DNA from: Candidatus Obscuribacter sp.
Lineage (GTDB): Bacteria > Cyanobacteriota > Vampirovibrionia > Obscuribacterales > Obscuribacteraceae
Length of the DNA stretch: 64,000 bases
Assembly: GCA_016712465.1 (NCBI GenBank)
Contig: JADJQZ010000001.1
Location: 4,278,001 to 4,342,000 of the forward strand
Direction: 5' to 3'
Part shown: positions 16,933-27,300 of the stretch, piece by piece
How positions within the stretch are numbered: the stretch's first letter is position 1
Layout: the number at the start of each line of letters is the position of its first letter
Position numbers and translations under genes: made by a program
Notes under the pieces: generated by a model
What the model was told of the DNA's origin: nothing
Databases searched by the model: none
Seen by the model: the letters and a program-made list of their open reading frames with translations, nothing else

Positions 16933-17790
16933 GTGTTCAATATTCTCAAAAATCTGACAGGCAACGGTAAGAAAAGCAGCGACTGCCTGACCCTGCAGTG
17001 GTGCCTGCCACTTTCGGCAGAGCAAACCAGCCTGGCCGAAGCTTTTATCAACACACTCAAGAGCCATTACCCGGAAGCCTTGCCCGTCAAGTACGGCAAG
17101 TATGAACCGCTAACAAACAAAACCGGTCCCAAAGACTTTGAACTCTTCATTAGAAGCTGGAGCGACTGCAGCAAAAGCCCCTACGGCGATATGCTGTTCT
17201 TTCGCTCTACTTATCCCTGTGTTAGCGGCACTGTCTGCATTGGCGACCCGAGACCGAACAAAGTAAGACTCTACAACTACATCACCCTAGATTTTGACCT
17301 GGGCGCCATGCGCCAGGACACAAGCAGGATAAACGCTCTGGTGGAGTTGTTCAAACAGGTGGCTTCGGTAACCAATGCCTTCTACGCAGCAGCCTTCGTG
17401 GTCAGAAACGTGCATATAGACAAACAGACCATATGGCACAGCGTCGATACTGAAGGTTACGAACTTTTGCCCGGCCGGGGCTGGCCGGGCTTGCCTGTGG
17501 CGCCCACCTGGCTGGCCTGGTTTGGCGGCGCCTATAGAGCAGAACTATCTGAGCTTGAGCAAAACCCGCTTGTGTCCGTTGAGCCTGGTGGTCTGTTTTT
17601 GAAGATCGAAAGCAAGCCCCTCAATAAAGACCAGCTTAAAAAGGTCTTTCCCAAACTACCTCAGCGGCTGCTTCTAAAACATGTGCCAAAAGCAAGGTCC
17701 ATGGCTCTAGATCCAAAGAATCCGGAAGTCTTTGCCGAGTGGTGGTCGGCAGAAGAATTCTTCCCGGCCGACTACATACCGGAACTCTAG
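16933..17790 (+). CDS. hypothetical protein, weakly Imm52-like
   Basis: A 285-residue cytosolic protein starting at GTG 16933. The middle has GYELLPGRGWPGLPVAPTW followed by LAWFGGAYRAEL, a pattern that recalls polymorphic-toxin immunity proteins of the Imm52/DUF3396 kind, where a Trp-containing strand is followed by a Phe/Tyr-Gly turn. The match is by eye and weak. Its divergent neighbour encodes an HExxH protein, so an effector/immunity relationship is conceivable but unproven. Confidence 0.55.
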   Translation: MFNILKNLTGNGKKSSDCLTLQWCLPLSAEQTSLAEAFINTLKSHYPEALPVKYGKYEPLTNKTGPKDFELFIRSWSDCSKSPYGDMLFFRSTYPCVSGTVCIGDPRPNKVRLYNYITLDFDLGAMRQDTSRINALVELFKQVASVTNAFYAAAFVVRNVHIDKQTIWHSVDTEGYELLPGRGWPGLPVAPTWLAWFGGAYRAELSELEQNPLVSVEPGGLFLKIESKPLNKDQLKKVFPKLPQRLLLKHVPKARSMALDPKNPEVFAEWWSAEEFFPADYIPEL

Positions 17791-17802
17791 AGCGCGTCGC
17801 CC

Positions 17803-18165
17803 TTAAATCTCGTTTTGGCTGAGCTCACGCTCTATGGAATCAATCAAAAGGATAGCTTCGTCCTCGGACATTTGAGGTTCGTAGTAAACCGCAGCAGCCA
17901 GGGTACCCGTGCAGTTATCCAGCCAGTCATCGTGATCCGGATGCTCCATGAGGGCTTTTCTCAGATTATCGGCAAAGCCGATATCCAGAAGTTCGTATTC
18001 TCTGTCGTGGTAGCAGAGTACGGCAAACACGCCGCGTTCCTCGGCAATATCAGCGGGTTTATCAAAAGGTCCGGCAAATTCGTACTTGCCGATAAAAATG
18101 GAAGCGTCACAAAGTTCAAGCTCGGTCGCAATGGCGACGGCGGGCTCACAAACACCATCCAACAT
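17803..18165 (-). CDS. small protein with degenerate GIY-YIG-like domain
   Basis: A 120-residue protein starting at ATG 18165. The pattern KYEFAGPFDKPADI, GVFAVLCYHDREYELLDIG, NLRKALMEHPDHDDW, AAAVYYEP matches a family of short GIY-YIG-like proteins of unknown function seen in many bacteria. The GIY and YIG signatures themselves are eroded to GVF and DIG, so nuclease activity is doubtful. It is convergent with the 16933 gene. Confidence 0.55.
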   Translation of the reverse strand: MLDGVCEPAVAIATELELCDASIFIGKYEFAGPFDKPADIAEERGVFAVLCYHDREYELLDIGFADNLRKALMEHPDHDDWLDNCTGTLAAAVYYEPQMSEDEAILLIDSIERELSQNEI

Positions 18166-18275
18166 GATGTTCCCCTCTTAATTTAGATTGTAAGAGTCGG
18201 CGAATGATCGTTTTTCCGACAGTGACAACATGTTAGAGGCGAATCGGTTAACAAGATGTTTTGCAATTGTGTAAT

Positions 18276-18836
18276 TTACGATTGCTTCCACTTAATGTTG
18301 CAGCCAAGGCTGGGCTTCTGCTCGGACGCACAGGGCGAACCGCAAAGCACGGCGTCGATGGCATTGCGAAGGTCGGCACCGGTGACGGGAATCTCGCTGG
18401 AAGGGCGGCTGTCATCTAGTTGACCGCGATAAACAAGGCGTTTGTTGGCATCAAAGAGAAAGAAGTCGGGGGTGCAAGCGGCTTCATAGCGCCTGGCTAC
18501 CGACTGATCCTGGTCATAGCAAATGGGAAAATTGAGCTTCTCTTCCAGAGCGAACTCTTTCAGCGACTCCGGGCTATCAGCAGGGTAAGCCTCAGCATCA
18601 TTACTTGAAATGGCCACAATGCCAAGCCCACTGTCGTTGTAATCAGTACCGAGCCGTGAAAGCTCGCTTTGAATGTGCTTGACGTAAGGGCAATGACGGC
18701 AAATGAACATCACCAGCAAAGCGCGGCAGGTAGAGAAGTCTTCCAGAGTGATGGTCTTGCCGGAGACCACATCAGGCAAGCTGAAGTGGGGAGCAGCGGT
18801 ACCGAGTTCCAGCATAGTCGAATAGGTACGAACCAT
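18276..18836 (-). CDS. thioredoxin-like / AhpC-TSA family protein
   Basis: A 186-residue protein with a thioredoxin fold: LGTAAPHFSLPDVVSGKTI, then the redox motif CRHC (Cys46, Cys49) in FICRHCPYVKHI, and later ACTPDFFLFDANKRLVYRG containing the cis-Pro region. This pattern is typical of cytosolic thioredoxin-family proteins of ~180 residues with a CxxC, which lack an export signal. It is the last gene of a tight operon with the PanE-like and LOG-like genes (2-nt gap; its GGGAGAAG ribosome site lies inside the PanE end). Confidence 0.85.
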   Translation of the reverse strand: MVRTYSTMLELGTAAPHFSLPDVVSGKTITLEDFSTCRALLVMFICRHCPYVKHIQSELSRLGTDYNDSGLGIVAISSNDAEAYPADSPESLKEFALEEKLNFPICYDQDQSVARRYEAACTPDFFLFDANKRLVYRGQLDDSRPSSEIPVTGADLRNAIDAVLCGSPCASEQKPSLGCNIKWKQS

Positions 18837-18838
18837 TT

Positions 18839-19762
18839 TTAACTTCTCCCATTAACGTAAGGGTCAAGTATGGCACAGAGTGTGCTCGAAACCGGAGTGG
18901 CCACCGCAAGTTTTTTACCAAGCGCTACAACCGTGCCGGCCAGCCAGGGCAACTCCAGCCTATTGCCCACACGCAAATCGTATTCCATGGAAGCAGTAAC
19001 ATCGGGAGCCAGACCGTCAAGGTAAGCCATGCGATCACTAACCAGGTCGGCAGGAAGGTTAACACCGCTGGCAGTGGCAACTGCCACCACCTCCTCCATG
19101 ACCCGCTGCAACAACTCCCTTGTCTTGGCATTGGCTCGCACCGGCCCAATTGGCTGCCTGACACTGGCGGTGAGAGAACTCATGGCCACAAGCACCACAA
19201 ATTTTTGCCAGAGCGAAGAAAGAATATCGGTTACCACCACAGCTTCGATGTCGGCCTTTTCCAGGGCCGCCTTCAAGGAAAGGGCCCGCGGGGAAATGGT
19301 GCCGTCGTATTCCCCAAAAACCAGTTTCTGCACCGTTCCTTTTTGCTCAATCAGGCCGGGAGCGCTGATGGTGGCACCGACATAACTGATACCACCCATG
19401 ACCCTATGCGCCCCAAAAGCAGCCTGCAAAAGTTCATCGCGGCTGATGCCGTTCTGGAAGGAAATAACGGTAGTGTTTTCACCCACAACAGGTCTGATGG
19501 TCTCAATAGCGGTCTCGGTATCCCAGAGCTTGACGGTAACAAAGATGAAGTCGAAGGGTGGCTCCTGCTCAAAAGCAGAGACCACTCGACAGGGCTTAAT
19601 CAAAAGGTCGCCGCGCTCGGCACTTTTGATTTGCAGACCGCCAGCCACAATTGCCTCTTTGTGCTTGCCGCGGGCCACAAAAGTGACATCCTCCCCGGCA
19701 TGAGCCAATCTGGCACCAAATACGGCACCAACCCCACCCGTTCCCATAATTGCAATTCGCAA
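18839..19762 (-). CDS. panE: ketopantoate reductase family protein
   Basis: A 307-residue NADP-dependent 2-dehydropantoate 2-reductase (ApbA/PanE fold). The dinucleotide motif GTGGVG is at residues 7-12. The catalytic lysine is likely in SSLWQKFVV, and SMEYDLRVGNRLELPWL holds the conserved Glu of the C-terminal domain. The start is TTG, with AGGAAGG upstream. In pantothenate synthesis it reduces ketopantoate to pantoate; other family members act on other 2-keto acids, so the pathway role is probable rather than certain. Middle gene of a three-gene operon. Confidence 0.87.
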   Translation of the reverse strand: MRIAIMGTGGVGAVFGARLAHAGEDVTFVARGKHKEAIVAGGLQIKSAERGDLLIKPCRVVSAFEQEPPFDFIFVTVKLWDTETAIETIRPVVGENTTVISFQNGISRDELLQAAFGAHRVMGGISYVGATISAPGLIEQKGTVQKLVFGEYDGTISPRALSLKAALEKADIEAVVVTDILSSLWQKFVVLVAMSSLTASVRQPIGPVRANAKTRELLQRVMEEVVAVATASGVNLPADLVSDRMAYLDGLAPDVTASMEYDLRVGNRLELPWLAGTVVALGKKLAVATPVSSTLCAILDPYVNGRS

Positions 19763-19772
19763 AAGAACCTTC

Positions 19773-20918
19773 CTAATGATGCCTGGGAGCGATGATAGGC
19801 GGATGATTGACTATATAATCAACCACCTCGTCCACTTCGTCACAGAGAGCTAATACTTTGTCGTAGAGCTTGCCTGCCGACAGTTGTTTGATGAAAGGAT
19901 AAACCGGTTTAACGCGGCTCCAGTATTCGCGCCCGAAGAAGATCATGGGGCTTGCCATACCGGTTGTAAGATAGTGATTTTGAGTTAGATCTTGAAAGAT
20001 TTCCTGGATGGTGCCGGCTGAGCCGGGGGCATAAATGATGCCGCCGGTGGCGATGGTAACCAGTCCGTCTTCCCGCAAGCTGTTGGCAAAATATTTGGCA
20101 ATGTGGGTAGCAAAAGGCGTGGGCGGTTCATGACCGTAAAGCCAGGTCGGCACCCCAAGGCTGTAGTGCAAGTCTCCTTCGGGCGGCGCATAATCATTCA
20201 TGACTTTATGGGCGAGGCTGAGCCAGAGGGGATCTGTATAAACCGGAGCTTCGCTGAGGTAAGAAATTGCTTCTTCCAACTCTTCTACTTCTCGGGCTGC
20301 AAACCAGGCTCCCAGATGAGTGGCTTCCATGGCGCCGGGACCGCCACCCGATACCATGAGATAACCAAGCCGGCTCAAATGCCAGGCAAGCAAGGCCACA
20401 CCGGCGTATTCTTGAGCACCACGCTTCATGTCATGCCCGCCCATAACGGCTACAACACCGCGCCTGGTGCGCGACATCTGCGCGAGGAATTCCTCCATGG
20501 CGTTGGCAATGGAATGATCGTGCAGGCGCTGGGCCAGTGAATTGATCAAGCCCCGCGGGCTGGCACCGCCCAGGCGGCGCCACTGCTGCATAATTACCGC
20601 ATCAAGACAGTCATCATAGGTGTGGGGATCTTCAAAGTCGAATTTGTCGTACAGTTCTGCCGCTGTATAGAGATTGGGGCGGAAGGGCTTAAAGGCGAAA
20701 CCATTAAGAGCCGGAAATACGCAAGCGCCGCGCCTTTCCATATCGTGTTCAAGGTTCTGACTCATGAGGCAGCCTAAGAAGTAAGCATCTTTCACCTCGG
20801 CAGCCCGCAATAGTTCTTCCGCCTGACGAAGATCGAGCCCCTGCACGGCAAAGCCGGAAAGCCCACGCCCTTTAGCCAGGACTTGAAACAATTCCTCAAG
20901 TGACTCTATTTCATGCAC
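19773..20918 (-). CDS. LOG-family (lysine decarboxylase-like) protein
   Basis: A 381-residue protein whose C-terminal two-thirds is a LOG / TIGR00730-like Rossmann domain: VMGGHDMKRG, YLMVSGGGPGAMEATHLGAW, and YAPGSAGTIQEIFQD in place of the usual PGGxGTxxE. LOG enzymes release free cytokinin bases from nucleotides; many bacterial members have nucleotide-cleaving roles of unclear physiology. The ~150-residue N-terminal extension is unusual for a LOG protein and has no recognised domain. First gene of the operon with PanE-like and thioredoxin-like proteins. Confidence 0.8.
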   Translation of the reverse strand: MHEIESLEELFQVLAKGRGLSGFAVQGLDLRQAEELLRAAEVKDAYFLGCLMSQNLEHDMERRGACVFPALNGFAFKPFRPNLYTAAELYDKFDFEDPHTYDDCLDAVIMQQWRRLGGASPRGLINSLAQRLHDHSIANAMEEFLAQMSRTRRGVVAVMGGHDMKRGAQEYAGVALLAWHLSRLGYLMVSGGGPGAMEATHLGAWFAAREVEELEEAISYLSEAPVYTDPLWLSLAHKVMNDYAPPEGDLHYSLGVPTWLYGHEPPTPFATHIAKYFANSLREDGLVTIATGGIIYAPGSAGTIQEIFQDLTQNHYLTTGMASPMIFFGREYWSRVKPVYPFIKQLSAGKLYDKVLALCDEVDEVVDYIVNHPPIIAPRHH

Positions 20919-21053
20919 GCTTCAGGTATCCCACAAGACTGAGGTCTCTGGTCTTCTTAACATATAGATTATGAATTAAATAAGGAAGTATTCCAGACCT
21001 TTGAGCATGATAAACAATAACAGTTGTTTGAGCCAAGCAAGCCTGGAGGAACC

Positions 21054-22259
21054 GTGAAAAACATAGGCATCATTACATCGGGCGGAGACTGCGGCGGTCT
21101 TAACGGTGTCATCAAGGGCGCTGCCCTGAACGCACTCAGCAAGGGCATGAAAGCCTTCATTATTCCCAACGGCTACGCCGGTCTTTACAATCTCGTCGAT
21201 ATCAAGAGTTTGACCGAGCTGACCAGAGAAAGACTGGAAGAAATTGAAGTGATTGTGGCAGGCTCCGAAGCCGGTAATTCACGGGTAAAAGTTTCCAAAA
21301 TCAAAGATGCCGGTAAATACGATCGTATTAAAGCCGGACTGAAGAAGTTCAACCTCGACGCGCTTGTCATCGCCGGTGGTGACGATACCGGCTCGGTGGT
21401 GGCAGATCTTGCCGGTCAGGGAATTCCCTGCGTGCATGCGCCCAAGACCATGGACCTGGATTTGATGCCTTACAGTGTGGGCGGCGACTCCACCATCAAT
21501 CGCATTGCAGAAGCAGTTAGAGATCTGAAAACCACGGGGCGCACCCATAATCGCATCATTGTCATGGAAGTCTTCGGCCGCTATGCCGGACACACCGCCT
21601 TTCGCGGCGGTGTCGCCGCTGATGCTGATGCCGTCTTGATTCCGGAAGTACCGGTTGATTTCGATGTGCTCTACAAGCATGTGAAAGCAGCTTTCATCAA
21701 GCGCATCGAAGAAAGCGACGTGCATGCCGGTACAGCCATGGTAGTGGTGGCGGAAGGCTTGAAAGATGCTTCCGGCAACGAGCTGGTAGACATGAGTTCC
21801 GAGCCGGATTCTTTCGGACATAGAAAACTGATGGGCGCCGGACGCTATGTGGTCAAACAAATAGAAGACCGCATCAAGGCCGACCCGGAAGTGAAAGAGT
21901 TCATGAAACGCACGGGACAGTTTGTGGAAGGGGTCTACGAGATTCCGGAAGTACGGGAAATTCGCCCCAGTCACCTGGTGCGCTGCGGTTTCAGCTCGGC
22001 GGTAGATTCCAATTTCGGACTGGAAGCCGGCGCCGCTGCTGTTGAACTGGTCAGCCAGGGCACCTTCGGCGTCACGGTGGTGAGCCTGAGAGAAGGCACC
22101 CTGGAGTATATGGATGTTAAAGACGCCATTGTGCAAAGACACGTGGATCTCAACGACATCGCCTTGTTCGAAACCCTGGGCATGAGCTTCGGCAGGGAGC
22201 CACAGAAAGCTAAGGTTCAGTTGCAGAAAGTAACCGGCAAACCAAAGCGCGTTTATTAA
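21054..22259 (+). CDS. 6-phosphofructokinase, pyrophosphate-type motif
   Basis: About 401 residues from GTG 21054, chosen because GGAGG sits 5 nt upstream; an in-frame TTG 30 nt earlier lacks that signal. The phosphofructokinase core is clear: GIITSGGDCGGLNGVIKG, GGDDTGS (~108-114) and PKTMDLD (~130-136). Asp rather than Gly in GGDD and Lys in PKT indicate the PPi-dependent subtype. The usual TIDND catalytic motif reads TMDLD: both aspartates are kept, but Ile and Asn are replaced, which is unusual. Catalyses fructose-6-phosphate phosphorylation in glycolysis. A terminator follows. Confidence 0.9.
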   Translation: MKNIGIITSGGDCGGLNGVIKGAALNALSKGMKAFIIPNGYAGLYNLVDIKSLTELTRERLEEIEVIVAGSEAGNSRVKVSKIKDAGKYDRIKAGLKKFNLDALVIAGGDDTGSVVADLAGQGIPCVHAPKTMDLDLMPYSVGGDSTINRIAEAVRDLKTTGRTHNRIIVMEVFGRYAGHTAFRGGVAADADAVLIPEVPVDFDVLYKHVKAAFIKRIEESDVHAGTAMVVVAEGLKDASGNELVDMSSEPDSFGHRKLMGAGRYVVKQIEDRIKADPEVKEFMKRTGQFVEGVYEIPEVREIRPSHLVRCGFSSAVDSNFGLEAGAAAVELVSQGTFGVTVVSLREGTLEYMDVKDAIVQRHVDLNDIALFETLGMSFGREPQKAKVQLQKVTGKPKRVY

Positions 22260-22323
22260 CAGGTAGAACGATTCTATTCAGATGAACGCTACTTGCAAAT
22301 AACCGATGCTTGGTTGAATCAGT

Positions 22324-22352
22324 AAAAAAGAGAGGCCGGTCCTCTCTTTTTT
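22324..22352 (+). terminator. rho-independent terminator after phosphofructokinase
   Basis: A perfect stem AAAAGAGAGG / CCTCTCTTTT with a short CCGGT loop, ending in a run of T. It lies 65 nt downstream of the phosphofructokinase stop. The symmetric A- and T-runs could let it act on both strands. Confidence 0.85.
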
Positions 22353-22770
22353 ATTGCCTGGTAGGAAGTCATGAAGTAAAGAGCCGATAAGGGTCCTTAG
22401 ACTAAATTTATATATCTTTACTATACTTCTATCACCCTGTCATCACCCTGGCTATTCCTCGGCGAAGGCAACACCTCTTGACTAGCCGGTTAGAACAAAG
22501 CCTTTTGCTTGCACAATTACAAAATTCGAAGCGAACGGCGACTCCTCCTGACAGCCTGAGGCGAGCTACTCTTGTCTTCCTTAAAATGGGTGGCAAGCCT
22601 GCCTGATAAAAGGTTCGCGGCGGGAGCGGAAGAAATAAAGTGGTATTATTTGCCAAACCAAATTATGCTTCGCCTCGCATGTACATCAAATATGCGGGTC
22701 AAGTGAAAGACCTTGAATTTCAGGCGAGTCATGTCCGTTTCCGTCAAGTCAACCGTGTGGGGAATTTCCT
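22353..22770. other. intergenic region without a visible gene
   Basis: About 420 bases separate the terminator from the next gene. The AT-rich stretch 22397-22427 (TTAGAC... TATACT) could be a promoter, but the spacing is 19 nt. A short minus-strand frame here is not convincing. GTCAAGT occurs twice near 22698 and 22744, with no further structure. Probably the leader of the 22771 operon. Confidence 0.4.
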
Positions 22771-24375
22771 TTGATTACCGCTAAAAGAAATCGAGTTGTT
22801 CTGGTAGCAAGCACTCTTTTGCTTGCCCAATTTCTGCCTGTGCAACTCCTTAACCTGAGCTTCCAGCAAGCGGCCGTAGCGGCCAACCAGGAAACCTCGA
22901 TGGTATTGAAAGGTGCCTACGACCCGTCAGCCACCACGGAAGCCGCCGGGCAAGCACCGACAGCAGCAGCGGAAACAGCGGCAGCCACCACCACTAATGC
23001 CGACACCACAGCCGGTACCACCACTGCCGCCGAACCGGACAAAGCCACCACTGCCAGCGGCGAGCCCAGCGTCACTGAGACTACTGTCGATCTAAAAGAC
23101 AAGAAAATTGAATCCGGAATAAGCATCAGCACCTCATCCAAATTGAAGTGCGTGGAATTTGCCCCCAGCAAAGATCCCTTTGAAGAAGCAATCAACACCG
23201 CCGCCATCGTGGCCATGGAAAGAGATCCGGAAGTGGTGGAAGCCGACAGCAAGCTCTTCAAAATGCAGGGTTCCGGCCAAAACGCCAAAGAAATTTCCAA
23301 AAACTTCCTGCACTACCTGCTCAACTACCGTGGTGTCGGTCCTTCCAGTTCCGGCGCCAACGCCCTCATGGAGCGCAAGATCAATAGCAGTTCCACCCTG
23401 GCGGCTGAACTGAAATGGGAAAAAGCCGTCGATGAAAAATATGTTTCCACGGTAAATGCCTGCGCCGAGCTGGCCGATGCCCTTGACCGTGAAGATGCCG
23501 CAGAAAGAGATCAGGCCCTGGCCGACGCCACTGCCAATTTGAATGTATTGGTAGGCGAAGAAGAAGCAGCCAAACTGGTCACCAAGTTCAAAAATCTGAA
23601 AGCCACCCTGCCAAATACCATCCCCAACGCCGGTAGCCTCGGTGTGGCAGCAGAGCGGGCCCGCATCCGCACCCTGGAAGAAGCCGTGATCAAGCAAGAT
23701 CCGATTCTTTCCACCACTACCCAGAAACTGGCCAAGTACACCGTCACCACCAAGACCGAAGTAGTCACAGGCGCCATCCAGAGCGCTCTGGGCGTGGCCG
23801 GTCTGGCTCCTAGCTTGATTGGTCCCTGTGCCCAGTTAGTCAAGACAGCCTTCATTCTCTCCACCGGTGGTTCGGAAGAGAACAAACTCTACAAAGAAGT
23901 CTTCCTTTTCAAACGCATAGAAGTGAGAGCCCGCACCATCAGTCAACTCTCCTCGACGGCGGTGCGCTCCTACCACATGGCTTGCCTGACCAAGCGCCCA
24001 CTTCTGGCTGCTTATTCCCAGTCTTTGATGAGCAAGATGACCGACAAAGACACAGTAGAACGGATTGTCTCAGGCAACCTCGATACTCGCATTGCCGCAC
24101 CGACAACACCGGCTGCCGCTCTGGTAATGGAAGCCAACAAGGCGAAAGAGGAAAAGAGCAAGAAAGAAGCAGCTCTTGAAACTACCAAAGAGAAAGTACA
24201 AGAAGCAGCCGACACATCCAAGCCGGAAGTGAAAGCAGAAGCGACACAGACGGAAGTAAAAACGGAAGCTAAGGTTGAAGAGACGAGCGAAACCAAGAAA
24301 CTAGCCGAAAAGCCCGGTGAAGCAGTGCAGGAAGCACAGTCCTGGAACGCTACCGACAAGACCGCAGGTCAGTAA
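22771..24375 (+). CDS. secreted Ala/Thr-rich protein with charged C-terminal tail
   Basis: A 534-residue protein. TTG 22771 is the only in-frame start near a GGGGA ribosome site. A signal peptide (~residues 1-38) is followed by a low-complexity Ala/Thr/Glu stretch to ~residue 105. A helical core (~110-430) contains the hydrophobic patch VVTGAIQSALGVAGLAPSLIG, and a Lys/Glu/Ala tail (~445-534) is likely extended or coiled-coil. The tail resembles histone H1-like or LEA-like low complexity. No family recognised. It is followed after 10 nt by a 1000-residue membrane protein, so the two likely act together at the envelope. Confidence 0.65.
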   Translation: MITAKRNRVVLVASTLLLAQFLPVQLLNLSFQQAAVAANQETSMVLKGAYDPSATTEAAGQAPTAAAETAAATTTNADTTAGTTTAAEPDKATTASGEPSVTETTVDLKDKKIESGISISTSSKLKCVEFAPSKDPFEEAINTAAIVAMERDPEVVEADSKLFKMQGSGQNAKEISKNFLHYLLNYRGVGPSSSGANALMERKINSSSTLAAELKWEKAVDEKYVSTVNACAELADALDREDAAERDQALADATANLNVLVGEEEAAKLVTKFKNLKATLPNTIPNAGSLGVAAERARIRTLEEAVIKQDPILSTTTQKLAKYTVTTKTEVVTGAIQSALGVAGLAPSLIGPCAQLVKTAFILSTGGSEENKLYKEVFLFKRIEVRARTISQLSSTAVRSYHMACLTKRPLLAAYSQSLMSKMTDKDTVERIVSGNLDTRIAAPTTPAAALVMEANKAKEEKSKKEAALETTKEKVQEAADTSKPEVKAEATQTEVKTEAKVEETSETKKLAEKPGEAVQEAQSWNATDKTAGQ

Positions 24376-24385
24376 TCGGTCGTAG

Positions 24386-27300
24386 ATGAATCCTTTTCAG
24401 ATAATTGCCACGCTCAGAAAGCTTGGCAATTATCTTGCCGGGCTCTTTCCCTTTCTGGCTAAAATAGCCGACTTTATAGCCGCGCTGCTACTAAAACTGC
24501 CGCTGGTGAAAAGCCTGGGCAGCTTCAGCCGCAAGTTACTGGAGCGCCCCTTTTTCAATGCCGTATGGAAGGTGCTGGAGCGCTTCTACTGGCGCACTTA
24601 TTCTAAAGACAGGCTGGACCTGAGCCAGGCACCACCGCAATCGCTGCCGGTTTTAAGACCGGTCTTTCAACTGTGCGTGTTTTTGCTAGTGCTTTTACCC
24701 TTTGCCGGAAGCGCCGCCATGCGCGTGCCCATAGAAACCTTCTCCGGCTTCAGCGGCACGGTCCCAGCCTGGTCGGTCTGGCTCTGGCTTATAACCCTGC
24801 CCCTGGCCTGGTCCTGCCTCTTGATCGGCACCGGGCTTTCCAACCGACCGGCCTTCATAGCCACCGCCCTCGGTGCTTTATATTTTCTCGCCAGCAATAC
24901 TCTTTTCTTGCCAAGAGCCTGGGGCAATATCTTGCTGGGGCTGGCCGTACTCCTGGCCTTCGCGCTCTGTGAGCGACGCCTTAACAGGGCCGGTACCAAA
25001 AACGCTGTTCTGGCAACCATCAATGCGGTTCTGGTGGGAGGAGCAGCCGGTGTTGAGATGACCGTCATGACGCCACTTAGACCCGGGCTGACCGAATACC
25101 TGCATCTACCGGCCGCTGTCGGCACCATACCCATCGGACTGGTGGTGGGCATCCCCCTCGGTGTAAGCCTGGCCCTCCTCACCCTCAGGTGGTCCTGGCT
25201 ACCGACGAAGCCGACAGCCATACCTGGTTTACGCGGCACCAAGAGTGACAGCGCCATGGCAGTGTGGTTCCTCACGCTGCTCCTTCTGGCCTTTCTCTTA
25301 CAGGGGCTCTATCGCAGCAACCTGGGGCAACAAGCCGGAGCCCTCCTCTCTTCCCTTAACTTATCCAACGCCTACTTGTGGCCGGTCTGGTACTTCATCG
25401 GCATCGGCATCATGCACAAGCTTTTGGGCTCAAGCAAGGTGGTGGCAAAGGCCCTCAATACGGCCCTGCCTGCCAAAATTCTCAACCCCCTTCTTCTAGT
25501 GGGGCTGATACTTTCCCTGCTGTTTAGCACCAGCGACTGGCTGGCCTACTACTTTGCCGGTCTTGCCCAGGGCGGCAGTACTGGCGAAGCGCTTTGCCGC
25601 TTCTTCGCCTATCTTTATCAGCTTGCCGGTCCCTATCTTTTTCAAAATACCATGAGCCGCATCTCCACTCACTGGCTGGCCCTGGTGCTCCTGGCTGAAA
25701 CCGTACTGGTTCTGGCTCTGGCCCTGGCCGGTAAGTTGAGCGGGGCCGTATTGAACAGGCTATTTTACTGGACGGCCCTTGCCGCCCTGCTTGTCTGGGA
25801 GTACGCCTTCCAGTTTTCTTCCTTTGCCAGAAGCCCCATACACTCCAGCTGGATGCTCTTCCTCTTCGGCGTCTGGCTGCTCTGGCTCATGCACACCGTA
25901 GGCTGGTCCATGAGCATGAATAGTTCGCGCCTCTGGCCCAGTCGTGGGCGCCTGGCCATCTATGCCGCCATAGTCAGCTTCTGCATACTGGAGATTCACG
26001 CTCGCGTCGCCTGCCAGGATTTTCGCGTCACCAATGAAATTTTCCTGTCCATGTTCCGGGGCGTTATTGAAGTGGGTCCGCCCTATTATCTCTACCTCTT
26101 CGCCAGTCGCCGCATTACTGCAAGCGGTACACAGCCCATATCCCTGAAGCTTATCTTCAGTTATTTCTGCCTGGGTGCCATCGCTTCCATGGCCGGCAAT
26201 GTGCTTGAAAAACTGGCCTCGGTGCATTTCCAGCCAACGGCCTTCAAGGAGCTTATTGCCGGACAGCTAGACACTTTTAATAACGCCGGCTCCATCAACA
26301 TCGCCATCCACCACGAGAGTAGCACACTGATCGCCGGTACCGCACTATATGTGGCACTACTTTTCATTGCCAAACACCGGTTGAAAGCGAGCACCTTCGG
26401 CGGTGCCGCCACAACATTCGCGCTCATGGCCTTTGCCGGCGGACTGGCTGCTTTCAGTCACTCGCTCATTGACCTGCCCTTGCCGACAGACTGGCGAATT
26501 GTGCTGGCACCGACCAGCCAGGAGCTTACTTTCAATTGTAATGTACTGGTAACCTTTGCCTGGGCCTGGTTACCGGCACTGATGCTGGGACTGGCTGGTT
26601 TGTACGAAGAAAAGCAAGAGGAGACAAAGCCGCTCTTTCTAAAACTGGCGGCCTTACCCCTGGCGGCAGCCATAGCCTATTGCTACGGTTTCCATGAAGA
26701 GTACCTGCGCATGAGCGGATTGCTGGCGCCCTTTATAGTAGCAGTGCTAGCGCTGCCGGCACTACTAATGGTACTGACCTTGAGAATTCTGGAAGCAGGA
26801 CAGACGGAAGAAAGCGGACCGGCCGAAGGGAAGATCGACAGCGGCGTCTTGATAAAGCTGCTCATAGGAACCCTGGTTCTGGCTGCCGGTTATTCAGCAT
26901 TAGCGCCCAAAGTCGAATTACAAACAGTGACACTGGCGGAAACGCAAACCCAGGTCAAGCTCAGTAAGAGCTTCCAGGAAGTGCAAGCAGGACCATCACA
27001 CTACTTCGAGAGAAGTGCAAGCGGCAGCCGCAACCTCTTTGCTTTCGGCACCGCCACCGGTGCAGCCGACAGCCTCAAAATGGCACGCAGTCTCTTGACC
27101 AGGGCTGCCCAGAGCGGTACTTTTCCAAATCTAAAGCCACTGAGCGTCACCCCCTGGGATCGCTACCAGAGGGGAGCCGTGCTCCTGGTGTATAACTATG
27201 GTCCGACCGATAAGCCAAATCTGGGACTGACAGCTCTCTTCCCGCTCAGTCCGGGCACCGCCGGCGAAGACAATTGCCCCTATGAATACTATACGATTCT

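Noticed and set aside
18227..18234. AACATGTT palindrome resembling the AbiE palindrome
   Set aside because: Only a short core is shared and there is no AbiE-like gene nearby; likely chance.
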